Shown here: positions 27,501-35,218 of the stretch, piece by piece
Numbering within the stretch: position 1 is the stretch's first letter
How the letters are laid out: each line of letters begins with the position of its first letter
From: Verrucomicrobiaceae bacterium
GTDB taxonomy: Bacteria; Verrucomicrobiota; Verrucomicrobiia; Verrucomicrobiales; Verrucomicrobiaceae
Direction: 5' to 3'
NCBI GenBank assembly: GCA_016713035.1
Contig: JADJPW010000001.1
Location: 1,116,001 to 1,180,000 of the forward strand
DNA: 64,000 nucleotides
Notes under the pieces: model-generated
Told to the model about the DNA's origin: nothing
Databases searched by the model: none
What the model saw: only the letters and a program-made list of their open reading frames with translations
Translations under genes and position numbers: made by a program

Positions 27501-28001
27501 GCGGATCTGAAAAACTACAGTCGCAGCTACCGCCGCCGCCTCCCCGCAGAGGCACTCATGGACGCTGTGGGCAGCGTCACAGGCACCTGGTTCAATTTCA
27601 CCGGCATGCCACCGCGCTCGCTCGCGAAGCAGACATGGAATCACAAGCTCGAAAGCGAGTTCCTCGATGCCTTTGGCCGCCCAAACAGCAGTGCCGAGTG
27701 CCCCTGCGAGCGAGACGCAAAACCCAGCGTCGTGCAGGCACTCCACCTCATGAACTCCACCACGCTCCAAGGAAAACTCTCTACGGAAGGAGGCCGAGCC
27801 CACGAACTGGCCAAAAGCCCAAAAACACCGCCTCAAATCATCGAGGAACTTTATCTCGCCTGCTACGCACGCCCTCCAGAGCCGACTGAACTAGCCATCG
27901 CCGAAAAAGCCTTCACCGCAGCCGGAGCCACACGCCAAACAGCCATCGAGGACATCCTTTGGAGCCTCCTGAACTCTGCCGAATTCGTCTTCAATCATTG
28001 A
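24579..28001 (+). CDS. PSCyt1 / WD40 / DUF1549 / DUF1553 protein
   Basis: 1,140 residues. The ATG giving MLRCFLSLLLITSLATAEEA provides a signal peptide. The first domain has a haem motif CLSCHN (Planctomycete cytochrome C, PSCyt1). About residues 125-420 are WD40-type repeats (WSHDGTRIAAGG, SRDGKQIATGGADNLAKVWD, NADGKWLATGSADKELKVWD). A second region has LGSCHAKSSGQAGFRLS, then an Ig-like BID_2 stretch, then DUF1549 (RLDEAK-type, with ECAKCHHHPTEKWDLTDYY) and the C-terminal DUF1553 (RIVNRVWSSFMG-like, LLDWLARDF, RSHIYRLSS). Such proteins are abundant in Planctomycetes and Verrucomicrobia and are thought to work with DUF1501 proteins and sulfatases in polysaccharide use. The reaction is unknown. 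Confidence 0.85.
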   Translation: MLRCFLSLLLITSLATAEEAQIRPAQAMGILKTQCLSCHNAEKKKGDLSLETREAAQEVLQSGKLISSLQAEGDEHMPPKKQLPEKQINLLKAWANAGAAWDLAALKKFGELTPAEKLAALPAGHAPSMTVAWSPDGKRAAYGSGNQVLIHDFAAAKVTATLEGHRDVVQSISWSHDGTRIAAGGYREVLVWATADGKRLFSLQKPIEGRVTALTFFGGNEVLLLTDGAVAQRGLLHRWRLGEAKPTQTVEAHSDNILSLAMSRDGKQIATGGADNLAKVWDAATLKEVAKIEGHVGHILALGFNADGKWLATGSADKELKVWDIATKEMLMLLGDKSTPITALHWSPDGTKITYATEKGELKEVSELKSHDGVRLAFTSGKDRKLSTLEAVPQATALSADGKNLLIATQSGELQQLDDKAKLTKLTTPPPAAPPATLSYTRDILPILTKAGCNLGSCHAKSSGQAGFRLSIFAFDPQSDYLEFVSDSHGRRVFPALPEDSLILQKATVRVAHEGGQRFEPDSAWARTVADWIRQGMPYETPAQPTLTQIDLTPSEKVYRKHEEIALKVTARYSDGSTRDVTDLTNYISSEKAIASVDEAGKVKTSSESGETVIVARYMGQVAISRVAVPAEKLLPAERYAGLPVRNEIDKLVYARLQKLGHLPSDACTDSEFLRRTTLDAVGMLPTVEEARAFLADKNPSKYEQWIDQLLERPEWADHWAIKWGDLIRPNPSRVGVKPVYLLDQWIRQSFRENKPWNRFVTELLTAEGNTHKHGPVAIWRDKREPVDAATFVGQIFLGVRLECAKCHHHPTEKWDLTDYYQMAAFFTQMKRKGQGISAPISGEPEQWWFSPGPASIEHPVTKVSLKPRPPADKEIAIAETQDPRAVLAAWMTDPQNPHFAHAIVNRVWSSFMGRGIVDPVDDFRASNPPTNGPLLDWLARDFVAHGYDLKHLMRTIMRSHIYRLSSLPNETNIADLKNYSRSYRRRLPAEALMDAVGSVTGTWFNFTGMPPRSLAKQTWNHKLESEFLDAFGRPNSSAECPCERDAKPSVVQALHLMNSTTLQGKLSTEGGRAHELAKSPKTPPQIIEELYLACYARPPEPTELAIAEKAFTAAGATRQTAIEDILWSLLNSAEFVFNH

Positions 28002-28065
28002 CCTGCTGCCGTCGCAAGACGGATTCGGCACCATAAGCAGTAGAAGCTGCGGAGAACAAGGCCCC

Positions 28066-28281
28066 TCAGCCGCCGCGTAGGCCCTGAGGCCGGCCCGTTT
28101 TGGCAAAAGAGGTAGTACGCCGGGGCAGATCCGACTGCGCTCTGCTACCCGCGACGATGCTTAGTCGATCTTTTTGGGCCGTCACCTCCACTTGATCCCC
28201 TGCATTTAAAGAGGCGTGTTTCAGGATCGCAGCGGGTAGGAATAGATTCCCCGCCGCATCCAGAATGAATGTCGTTGTCAT
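28066..28281 (-). CDS. AbrB/SpoVT-type DNA-binding protein
   Basis: 71 residues. The N-terminal MTTTFILDAAGNLFLPAAIL followed by KHASLNAGDQVEVTAQKDRL is a swapped-hairpin AbrB fold, as in MazE-like antitoxins and transition-state regulators. The C-terminal 25 residues are basic and unstructured. No toxin gene adjoins it: the neighbours are the convergent cytochrome protein gene and the glycosyltransferase gene. It is more likely a stand-alone regulator or orphan antitoxin. Annotation rests on the fold pattern alone. Confidence 0.6.
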   Translation of the reverse strand: MTTTFILDAAGNLFLPAAILKHASLNAGDQVEVTAQKDRLSIVAGSRAQSDLPRRTTSFAKTGRPQGLRGG

Positions 28282-28350
28282 ATCGCTAAGCTCGCCGCCA
28301 ATGGCATGCGGCGCAAGGGATCATCTTTGTTTAAGCGCTGCCCCTAAGCT

Positions 28351-29487
28351 TCAACGAGCCACCTTCAGCGCCGCTTGAGCCGTCTTGAGAGCGGCGTCTG
28401 GCACGCTCAGGGGCGACATATTCGCCCGCATGCGGCGGCCAGCGGCACCGGCATTGGTGAGGATGCTGTGCACGGCCTGCGCAGTCTCTTGCGGTGTGTG
28501 CGTGCGGATACCACAGTCGCGGGAGGTGAGCATCTCCGCATTCCCCTCCTCCTGACCGGGGACGACGTAGTCGATGACTGCGGGGATTTTTGCCGCGAGC
28601 ACCTCATGCAGTATCGCGCCGCCAGCTTTGCAGATGACGACATCATGGGTGCGGAGGAATTCGGGGATGCGTGTCGTCCAGCCGATGATGTCGATGCACT
28701 CAGGCGGTAGCGAGTCCGTAAAACGCCGCAAAACATGGTACAGGCGTGAGCGATGCTTCCCCACCGGCAAAGTAAGCCGCACCCCATCCAGCAACAGAGG
28801 CCGCAAAGCCTCCAGCGTGGCAGCGACGTGTCTGCCCGGAGTCGATGGCAGGTAAAGAATACGCTGGCGCTGGGAATCCCAGACTTCCGGTGGAAGCTCT
28901 TTGGTGAAGGCCAGGCTCACTGGAAAGCCAGTGACGCGGATTTTTTCCTTCGCCACCCCCAGTCGCTCCACGACATGCAGCGTGTCCTCATCCGCGACAC
29001 AGTAGCGCTCACTGGGCTGCTGCACCCAGATCGGATGTACACTGACAGAGTCGGTAATGATGGTGACCAGCGGAGGGACCGCACGCTTTGCCCGGAGGGC
29101 CTGCAGAATGCCCGCATAAACGGGATAAGTGCTCACAATGAGCCGTGGAGCCTCTTTCTCGATTTTCTCCTCCACTGCGCGGATGAGAGGGATTTGCCAA
29201 GTGGCGTCAGGGCCCGTCAGCTTCGGATTTCCCAGCATCTTATAAGTCAGCCGCCAAGCTGAAGGGCAATGAATGATCGCCGCCTGATAGGCCGCCTTCA
29301 GCACAGTGGCGGTGCGTGGCTGTACCTCGCTGATGAGATCGCAGACCTGGACGGATTCCCCAGGATGCAGGCGGGTAAAGGCCTCCGCCACCGAGTGCGC
29401 TGCTGTATTGTGCCCGTCACCGAAGCCTGCTGTCAGTATCCAAATCACTCCCGCATGGCTGGCGGAGAAAAATATCTTCACAAGCAA
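28351..29487 (-). CDS. Glycosyltransferase of the MGDG-synthase / UgtP / MurG group (GT28)
   Basis: 378 residues. The N-terminal half has TAGFGDGHNTAAHSVAEAF, the glycine-rich loop of MGDG synthases and processive diacylglycerol glucosyltransferases, followed by LIVSTYPVYAG. The C-terminal GT-B half has TTRIPEFLRTHDVVICKAGG and then ILHEVLAAKIPAVIDYVVPGQEEGNAE, the nucleotide-sugar binding signature (GG-T..E..). The family transfers glucose or galactose from UDP-sugars to diacylglycerol at the inner membrane. The exact sugar and lipid cannot be told. The start is uncertain within the first 15 codons, because MLVKIFFSASHAGV precedes the core strand. Confidence 0.75.
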   Translation of the reverse strand: MLVKIFFSASHAGVIWILTAGFGDGHNTAAHSVAEAFTRLHPGESVQVCDLISEVQPRTATVLKAAYQAAIIHCPSAWRLTYKMLGNPKLTGPDATWQIPLIRAVEEKIEKEAPRLIVSTYPVYAGILQALRAKRAVPPLVTIITDSVSVHPIWVQQPSERYCVADEDTLHVVERLGVAKEKIRVTGFPVSLAFTKELPPEVWDSQRQRILYLPSTPGRHVAATLEALRPLLLDGVRLTLPVGKHRSRLYHVLRRFTDSLPPECIDIIGWTTRIPEFLRTHDVVICKAGGAILHEVLAAKIPAVIDYVVPGQEEGNAEMLTSRDCGIRTHTPQETAQAVHSILTNAGAAGRRMRANMSPLSVPDAALKTAQAALKVAR

Positions 29488-29550
29488 AAATCTCTGGAGC
29501 GAGGCGTATATGTTGATTATCTAGACTCCTTAATAAAAGTCGAGTTCGCC

Positions 29551-30225
29551 ATGAAAAGTCGCCGTTCACATCCCCGCAGCCAGCTTTGCGCCGCAGCAGT
29601 CACCATGGCTGCGGTCGTGGCCCTGCTCGCCCCCCTGCGGCAGGGGCCGTCTGAAATGCGCACGCAGCATGCGTCCTTTATCCCGCTGCTGGCGGCTAGC
29701 GGCGTGGCAGAGTCGGCATCCTTCCACCGGCTGGCCACGGCAAAACCCGAAAACGCGAGCACCACGCCCCAAGTACGCGTGCCAGCCACTCGGGTGAAAC
29801 GGTCCCAGACCCGCAAAGTGGCTCCGGCGGCCCTCACGCATGATTTTCAGTCACCACGCGTCCGTTGGCAGCATTTGGATGCAGACACCCGTGAGGCGCT
29901 GGATCGCAGAATCGCCTCGATGAGCCGGATTCAGGCCATCGAGCTGCATGGCAGCAGCATCGGCACGACCAGCCAGCTCCACCGCATCCACCGCCTAGTG
30001 CGTGGGCATCGAGCTGGGCATCCCTACCACTTTGTGATCGGGGATCGCGTGGAAGCACATGCCACCGCTCCAGACGGAGACGTGCTGCATGTGTGCGTGC
30101 TGGGAGATTTTCATACCACGCCCCCATCTAGCGACAAACTAGCGGCACTGGATGAGGTGCTCGACTATCTATCCATGAAAATCGGCGACTTACCCCTGCG
30201 CATGCACGACCCGGAATGCCTATGA
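29551..30225 (+). CDS. Exported N-acetylmuramoyl-L-alanine amidase-like protein
   Basis: 224 residues from ATG 29551. An N-terminal basic segment and hydrophobic helix (MKSRRSHPRSQLCAAAVTMA) suggest export or anchoring. After a low-complexity linker, about residues 120-215 have the order seen in peptidoglycan-recognition amidases: IELHGSSIGTTSQLHRIHRL, then HRAGHPYHFVIGDR, then VCVLGDFHTTPPSSDKLAAL. The first H and the HFVIG strand match zinc-ligand positions of the amidase_2 fold, but the usual second His and catalytic residue are not certain. It may bind rather than cut peptidoglycan. The gene is divergent from the glycosyltransferase gene. Confidence 0.6.
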   Translation: MKSRRSHPRSQLCAAAVTMAAVVALLAPLRQGPSEMRTQHASFIPLLAASGVAESASFHRLATAKPENASTTPQVRVPATRVKRSQTRKVAPAALTHDFQSPRVRWQHLDADTREALDRRIASMSRIQAIELHGSSIGTTSQLHRIHRLVRGHRAGHPYHFVIGDRVEAHATAPDGDVLHVCVLGDFHTTPPSSDKLAALDEVLDYLSMKIGDLPLRMHDPECL

Positions 30226-30328
30226 GCAGCCTTCCCAGCACAGCAGATTCTCAAAGCGGTGCAGGCACGATGAAGCCGCAGCACAGGCTCCCTGTGCCGC
30301 GTTTGAATAGCCCCCATCATCCACCCGC

Positions 30329-31084
30329 ATGAATCTGAACCTGCAAAATCAAACTGTCGCCATCATCGGAGCTGCACGCGGCATCGGTCGAGCCATCGCC
30401 GAGGGATTCCTGGCCGAAGGCTGCCAGGTGCGTGCCCTAGACCGCGAAAAATCCGCCGACTTCATCACTGTGGGCGATGTAGCAGATTATTCCGCCGTGC
30501 AGGCCTTCGCCGCATCTTTCGAGAGCATTGACCACGTCATCTTCTGCGCAGGAATTGGCTCAGGGAAATTCGGCTTTCCCTTTTGGAATCTGGAACCCAG
30601 CGATTGGCCGCGTGTCTTGGAGGTGAACCTCATCGGTGCGGTAAACACCGCGCATGCCTTCGCCCCGCGCCTCATCCAGCGCGGCGCAGGCAGCATGCTC
30701 TTCCTCACCAGCGTCGCGGGCCAGATCGGCTCGCAGACAGACCCGCCCTACAGCGCCTCCAAGGCAGCACTCATCAATTTCATGCAATGCGCCGCCAAAG
30801 ACCTCGGCCCGCACAACATCCGCGTCAATGCCCTCGCACCAGGCATGGTGAAAACAGAGCTCAATCAGTCCATTTGGGCCGCCAGCCAGCTCAAACTGCC
30901 AGAAAACCAGCGTCAAAGCTTTGACCAATGGGCAGCCGCCAAGATCCAAAAAGTCTCCCACCTCGGCCGCTGGCAAATGCCAGAGGAATATGCCGCCATG
31001 GCCTGCTTCCTCGCCTCAAACCACGCCCTCAACATCACTGGCCAGACCCTCAATATCGACGGCGGACAGGTCATGCACTCATAA
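30329..31084 (+). CDS. Short-chain dehydrogenase/reductase
   Basis: 251 residues. A Rossmann fold with the cofactor loop AIIGAARGIGRAIAEGF, FCAGIGSG in place of the usual NNAG, and the catalytic triad in FLTSVAG (Ser), PPYSASKAA (Tyr and Lys). The C-terminal end ITGQTLNIDGGQVM is standard for classical SDRs. It oxidises or reduces an alcohol or ketone with NAD(P)(H). Family members are too diverse to name the substrate. The gene stands alone, about 100 bp after the amidase-like gene. Confidence 0.88.
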   Translation: MNLNLQNQTVAIIGAARGIGRAIAEGFLAEGCQVRALDREKSADFITVGDVADYSAVQAFAASFESIDHVIFCAGIGSGKFGFPFWNLEPSDWPRVLEVNLIGAVNTAHAFAPRLIQRGAGSMLFLTSVAGQIGSQTDPPYSASKAALINFMQCAAKDLGPHNIRVNALAPGMVKTELNQSIWAASQLKLPENQRQSFDQWAAAKIQKVSHLGRWQMPEEYAAMACFLASNHALNITGQTLNIDGGQVMHS

Positions 31085-31193
31085 ACCACCGCATCGGTGC
31101 CAGACCACTTGCTGGATGGGAGCGAGAGGCTTTGTTTGTGCTCTGCTTTCACCATCCATTCGACTTTCTGAGTTCGTCAGCCAATTTGGGGTG

Positions 31194-33809
31194 ATGTTTC
31201 GTGCTTTATCCCATCTGCTTTTGCCTGGCCTCTGCTTTTCCTCTGCTTTGATCGCAGGGGTCGTGGATAGGGCAGATTATTTGACGGCGCGGCAGGCTCT
31301 GGCGGATGGGCTGCCAGAGGTCGCAGCAGTGAAGGTCGAGCGTCTTTTAAAAGACAAGGGCCTGTCCAAAGAGGATGCTGCTCTATTGGCTCAGTTTGCA
31401 ACGGAGGCATGGATTCGAGCAGGCGATGGAGCCAGAGCTTTGGATGTGGCAGGGGCTTATGATTTTGTGGGCGAGCCATTTTGGCGAGCACAGGCCTATA
31501 CTCTGCTGGGGCGGTTGTCCGAGGCTCGCGAGGAGCTCGCCAGCTCCTCAGCACCGCTGGATGAGCACTCTCAGTTGCTCCTGGGACGCATCCTGCTGGC
31601 GCTAGGCGAGGCAGAGGCCGCACGAGCAGAGGCCCAGCCCCTGTTTGAAAATGGGATACCTGAGATTCGACGGCACGCCGGGCAGTTGCTGGCAGAAATC
31701 GACCTCCGCAGTGGGCATGCCGATCAGGCTCTGAAGCTGATCGAATCCGCCCAGATGCCGAAAGGCCACGCGGAGGGCGATCTACTGCGTGCGCGTGCCT
31801 TGTTAGATCTCGGCAGGCTGGCAGAGGCCCGTGAAGCGCTTCATGTAGTGCTAGGAGCCAGTGGTGGCGGGCAGCAGACACGCGATGCCGCAGAGACTTT
31901 GATGGCTGAGATTTGGATGCGTGAAAAACAGCCAATCAAAGCCTACGAGCATCTGATTCAGCTCCTAGATGACTCCGTCGAGAGTAACATGTGGACCGAG
32001 ATGTTTGATGCTCTGGATCGGACATGGCGTGCACAGCCTCCACCTCATAGATTGCCATCCGCAGTGCTTTTATGGGCAGCACAGGGCAGCCAGGCGCAGC
32101 AGAGTGCTGATCCGCCACCGGCTTTGCAGCGGGCGATCGACCATTTTCGAGGCCATGCGTGGTACATCGTCGCCCGCTGGCTCCAGGCAGAAAATAGGCC
32201 TGTGGAGGCCGTCAGTATGATCGAGGCTCTTTTGCGCCTCCAGCCTGACCACCCGCGCACCAGTGCTGCGATGCGCATGGCGATGGATCTGCATGCTGCG
32301 GCAGGCGTGGACTCGCGTGTTTTGGAGTTGGCAGACAAATGGCGTGAGCGCTTCAGCGGTGCAGAGGGCAGTGCTGGTGTCGATTTCCTCGCAGGCAGCA
32401 TCCTTTTTCGACTGGGAGAGCACCAACAGGCGGAGGAGTCTTTTCAAGCGGCATCCAATGTGACGCTGGATCTTTCAGAGCGCCGTCGCTCGCTCTTCAA
32501 TGCGGCGGTCGCTGCATCGAAGGCGGCAGATGCAGTCCTTTTCCTGGGGCTCATGGCCCAGCTAGAGGCGACGGGTGGTGCGCATAGCGGCACGGGGGAC
32601 AGCGCCGCAGATTTGCAGCTCGAAAAGGCTCTCGAAGCCGCAGCAAAGCGCCGCGACGGTGCGGGCGATGATTTGCGTGCCTTCATCAATAGTCGCAGCA
32701 CGCATCCCCGCATCGCAGAGGCGCAGGTGGCACTGGCAGAGTGGTTACTGATCACACTCCCACCACGAGTGGATGAGTCACGGGCGATCCTGGATGCGAT
32801 TCGCATCCCAGCGGGTGAAAGTGTCCAGGCTGAGGCTCTGCGTCAGCGTATCGACTACACTCGCCTTTGGATGATCGAGGTGGGTGGAGACATCAAGGGT
32901 CTCGTCACGGCTGCATCGGATTTCATCAAAAAATGGCCCCAGAGCAGTCTCGTCCCCGATGTGCTCATGAAGCAAGCCGCGTCCTATTACCAACTGGAGG
33001 ACTTTGCCAATGCACGAGCCGGTTTTGAGCAAGTAGCACGCGATTATGCCAAGACTCCTCATCACGATACCGCACTCTATTTTGCCGCGCTCTCTGCGAT
33101 CTCTGTGATGAGTGATGATGGACGCAAGCGTGCACTGACGATCTGGGAGGAGCTAGCGGCCAAGGGAGGCTCCCTGGCGCTGCCCTCCCGGAGGCAGCAG
33201 GCTCTGGCGCATCGTCGCCTGGGTGAGCTACCAGAGGCGCTGAAGGCGCTCGATCAGATTCTCGATGTAAAACTGCTCGATGAGGACACGCGGCGTCTGA
33301 CGACATGCGAAAAGGCAGAGGTGCTGCTCCTCCTCGGCAAGACGGATCCCACACGACTCGAAGAAGCGGTGAGCTTGCTGAATACCTTCATCTCCTCAGA
33401 GCACGAGACCGATTTCCTCTGGAAGGCCCGTGCTGGCTACACGCTGGCGGTGGCCTTGCATGATGCGAAGCGTGACACCCTTGCTCTGGAGGCCTGCTAT
33501 GATGTGCTGCGGGCGGCTGATGAGACACCGCCGGCCAATCCGACGGATTACGCTTGGTATTCAAAGGCTGGCTTCTTCGGCATCGACTTGCTTCAGGCCA
33601 CGCATCAATGGGAAGCCGCCGCAAGACTGGCCGAACAGATTTCTCAATTCCCCGGTGGTCGTGCTGAGGATGCCCGACAGCTCGCCACGAAGATCCGATT
33701 GGAGCATTTCCTATGGGATGGCCCGAAGCCAGTCCCACCGCGCATCCCGGAGACTGCAAAGCCGGAAGAATCCAAGTCGGAGACGATCAAGCCAGAGAAA
33801 GGGAACTGA
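31194..33809 (+). CDS. Exported TPR-repeat protein
   Basis: 871 residues from ATG 31194 (MFRALSHLLLPGLCFSSALI), with a signal peptide. The body is almost all helix pairs of the tetratricopeptide kind, for example LLGRLSEAREELASS, LLDLGRLAEAREALHVVLG, YQLEDFANARAGFEQVARDY and LGELPEALKALDQIL. The ends are Pro/Glu/Lys-rich (KPEESKSETIKPEKGN). It resembles YbgF/BamD-like or gliding-associated TPR scaffolds of the periplasm, but no specific orthologue is recognised. It probably organises protein complexes at the envelope. It converges with waaA, 10 bp apart. Confidence 0.75.
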   Translation: MFRALSHLLLPGLCFSSALIAGVVDRADYLTARQALADGLPEVAAVKVERLLKDKGLSKEDAALLAQFATEAWIRAGDGARALDVAGAYDFVGEPFWRAQAYTLLGRLSEAREELASSSAPLDEHSQLLLGRILLALGEAEAARAEAQPLFENGIPEIRRHAGQLLAEIDLRSGHADQALKLIESAQMPKGHAEGDLLRARALLDLGRLAEAREALHVVLGASGGGQQTRDAAETLMAEIWMREKQPIKAYEHLIQLLDDSVESNMWTEMFDALDRTWRAQPPPHRLPSAVLLWAAQGSQAQQSADPPPALQRAIDHFRGHAWYIVARWLQAENRPVEAVSMIEALLRLQPDHPRTSAAMRMAMDLHAAAGVDSRVLELADKWRERFSGAEGSAGVDFLAGSILFRLGEHQQAEESFQAASNVTLDLSERRRSLFNAAVAASKAADAVLFLGLMAQLEATGGAHSGTGDSAADLQLEKALEAAAKRRDGAGDDLRAFINSRSTHPRIAEAQVALAEWLLITLPPRVDESRAILDAIRIPAGESVQAEALRQRIDYTRLWMIEVGGDIKGLVTAASDFIKKWPQSSLVPDVLMKQAASYYQLEDFANARAGFEQVARDYAKTPHHDTALYFAALSAISVMSDDGRKRALTIWEELAAKGGSLALPSRRQQALAHRRLGELPEALKALDQILDVKLLDEDTRRLTTCEKAEVLLLLGKTDPTRLEEAVSLLNTFISSEHETDFLWKARAGYTLAVALHDAKRDTLALEACYDVLRAADETPPANPTDYAWYSKAGFFGIDLLQATHQWEAAARLAEQISQFPGGRAEDARQLATKIRLEHFLWDGPKPVPPRIPETAKPEESKSETIKPEKGN

Positions 33810-33819
33810 GAAAAAGGCC

Positions 33820-35190
33820 TCACATGGCCAAAAGGATCGTGGCGGTGCGATCTGTGGCTCCATCGTGTGCGAGCAACGCCGCCTGACCGCGTGTAGCGAG
33901 TGCTTCTGCCTCTGCTGGCTTTGCCAGAAGCGCTGCGGCTTGCATTTCTAGCTCGCGGAAGTCATGCACCTGCACCGCGCCTTTGTGGCTGAGGAGCATT
34001 TCCACTAGGGGGGTGAAATTCTCCATGTGCGGGCCGAAGAGCACCGGTTTCCCCGCCATGACGGCCTCCGCTGGATTTTGGCCACCTTCGGCCAAAAAGC
34101 TTTTCCCGATGACGACGAGCGTGGCGAGATGCATCCAGGCAGCGAGCTCGCCCGTGCTGTCGATCAGCACACAGCGCGAGGCGGAGTCCACACGCGTCGC
34201 GGCATCGCTACGCAGTGCTGGGTGCAGCCCGGCTTTTTTTAGCTCGGCGGTGATTTCAGCGCGTCTTTCTGCATGACGTGGCACGAGGAGTAGCGCGAGG
34301 TCTGCGTGACTCTGCTGCAGCTTTTGAAACACCCGCGCTAGCTCCACTTCCTCGCCCGCGTGTGTGCTGGCAGCGAGCAGCACGGGCTGCTCAGGAGCCA
34401 CACCACGCTCAGTGAGCACGCGGCGCATCTCGGCCACTCGATCTGGCGGCACGCTGGCACCTTGTGGGTCATATTTCACGCTGCCGGTGTGGGTGATGCG
34501 ATCCCGCAGGACACCGAGAGCGGCCCAGCGGTCCACATCCTTTAGCTCCTGCACACAGACACGCGAGAGTCGGGCATAGATCGGTGCCACGAGGCCGCGC
34601 AGCATCGTCAGACGCCTCTCACTGCGTGGGGAAAGCCGCGCATTGATCAAAGAAACCGGAATTTTCTGTCGGGAGCACGCATGGAGCAGATTTGGCCACA
34701 CTTCTGCCTCGACGAGCACGAGCTGACGTGGCCGCAGGGCCTCCAGGACTCGACTTGGCACGCCTGGGAGGTCCACGGGGCTGTAGATCGCGACGACACG
34801 GTCTGGATGCTTCGATTCACACTCTTTGGCCAAGGCATAGCCAGTGGGTGTGGTGGTGCTAAGGACGATGCCGCAGTCTGGCGCTAGCGAGAGCAATCTC
34901 GCGATGAGCTTCCTCGCGACATTCACCTCCCCCACGCTGACGGCGTGCATCCAAAGGCGCCTCGCGGGCAATCGCTCCAGAGAGATGCGCAGTGCTTGGG
35001 GGTAAAAGCCCAGGCGCTGCGCCAGATCGCTCCACTTTCCACCGCGTCGCCACATTTTCACAAAGGCACCCGGCAGCATGATGAGCAGACCGAGCGGGAG
35101 TAGCAGATTGTAGATGAGAATAGACACGATGGATGCCAGCGCCGACCAAGGCGGGGCGGCGATGTTGCAACAGCCCCAGGAGGGAGACAA
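33820..35190 (-). CDS. waaA: 3-deoxy-D-manno-octulosonic acid (Kdo) transferase
   Basis: 456 residues. Transfers Kdo from CMP-Kdo to lipid A precursor at the inner membrane. The N-terminal anchor IYNLLLPLGLLIMLPGAFV is typical. The GT-B blocks include MHAVSVGEVNVARKLI, VLSTTTPTGYALAKE, YSPVDLPG..RVLEALRPR, LVEAEVWPNLLHAC, and in the C-terminal half SFLAEGGQNPAEAVMAGKP, where most enzymes have GGHN and this one has GGQN. The annotated start MSPSWGCCNIAAPP may be about 20 residues too long; a GTG before the anchor is possible. It indicates an LPS-bearing outer membrane. Confidence 0.9.
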   Translation of the reverse strand: MSPSWGCCNIAAPPWSALASIVSILIYNLLLPLGLLIMLPGAFVKMWRRGGKWSDLAQRLGFYPQALRISLERLPARRLWMHAVSVGEVNVARKLIARLLSLAPDCGIVLSTTTPTGYALAKECESKHPDRVVAIYSPVDLPGVPSRVLEALRPRQLVLVEAEVWPNLLHACSRQKIPVSLINARLSPRSERRLTMLRGLVAPIYARLSRVCVQELKDVDRWAALGVLRDRITHTGSVKYDPQGASVPPDRVAEMRRVLTERGVAPEQPVLLAASTHAGEEVELARVFQKLQQSHADLALLLVPRHAERRAEITAELKKAGLHPALRSDAATRVDSASRCVLIDSTGELAAWMHLATLVVIGKSFLAEGGQNPAEAVMAGKPVLFGPHMENFTPLVEMLLSHKGAVQVHDFRELEMQAAALLAKPAEAEALATRGQAALLAHDGATDRTATILLAM

Positions 35191-35218
35191 CTCCGCGGCT
35201 CAAAAAACACTGCCTAGT

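Noticed and set aside
29269..29550. Longer start for the amidase-like gene from 29269
   Set aside because: The extra 94 codons lie antisense to the glycosyltransferase gene, and ATG 29551 directly begins a plausible export signal.
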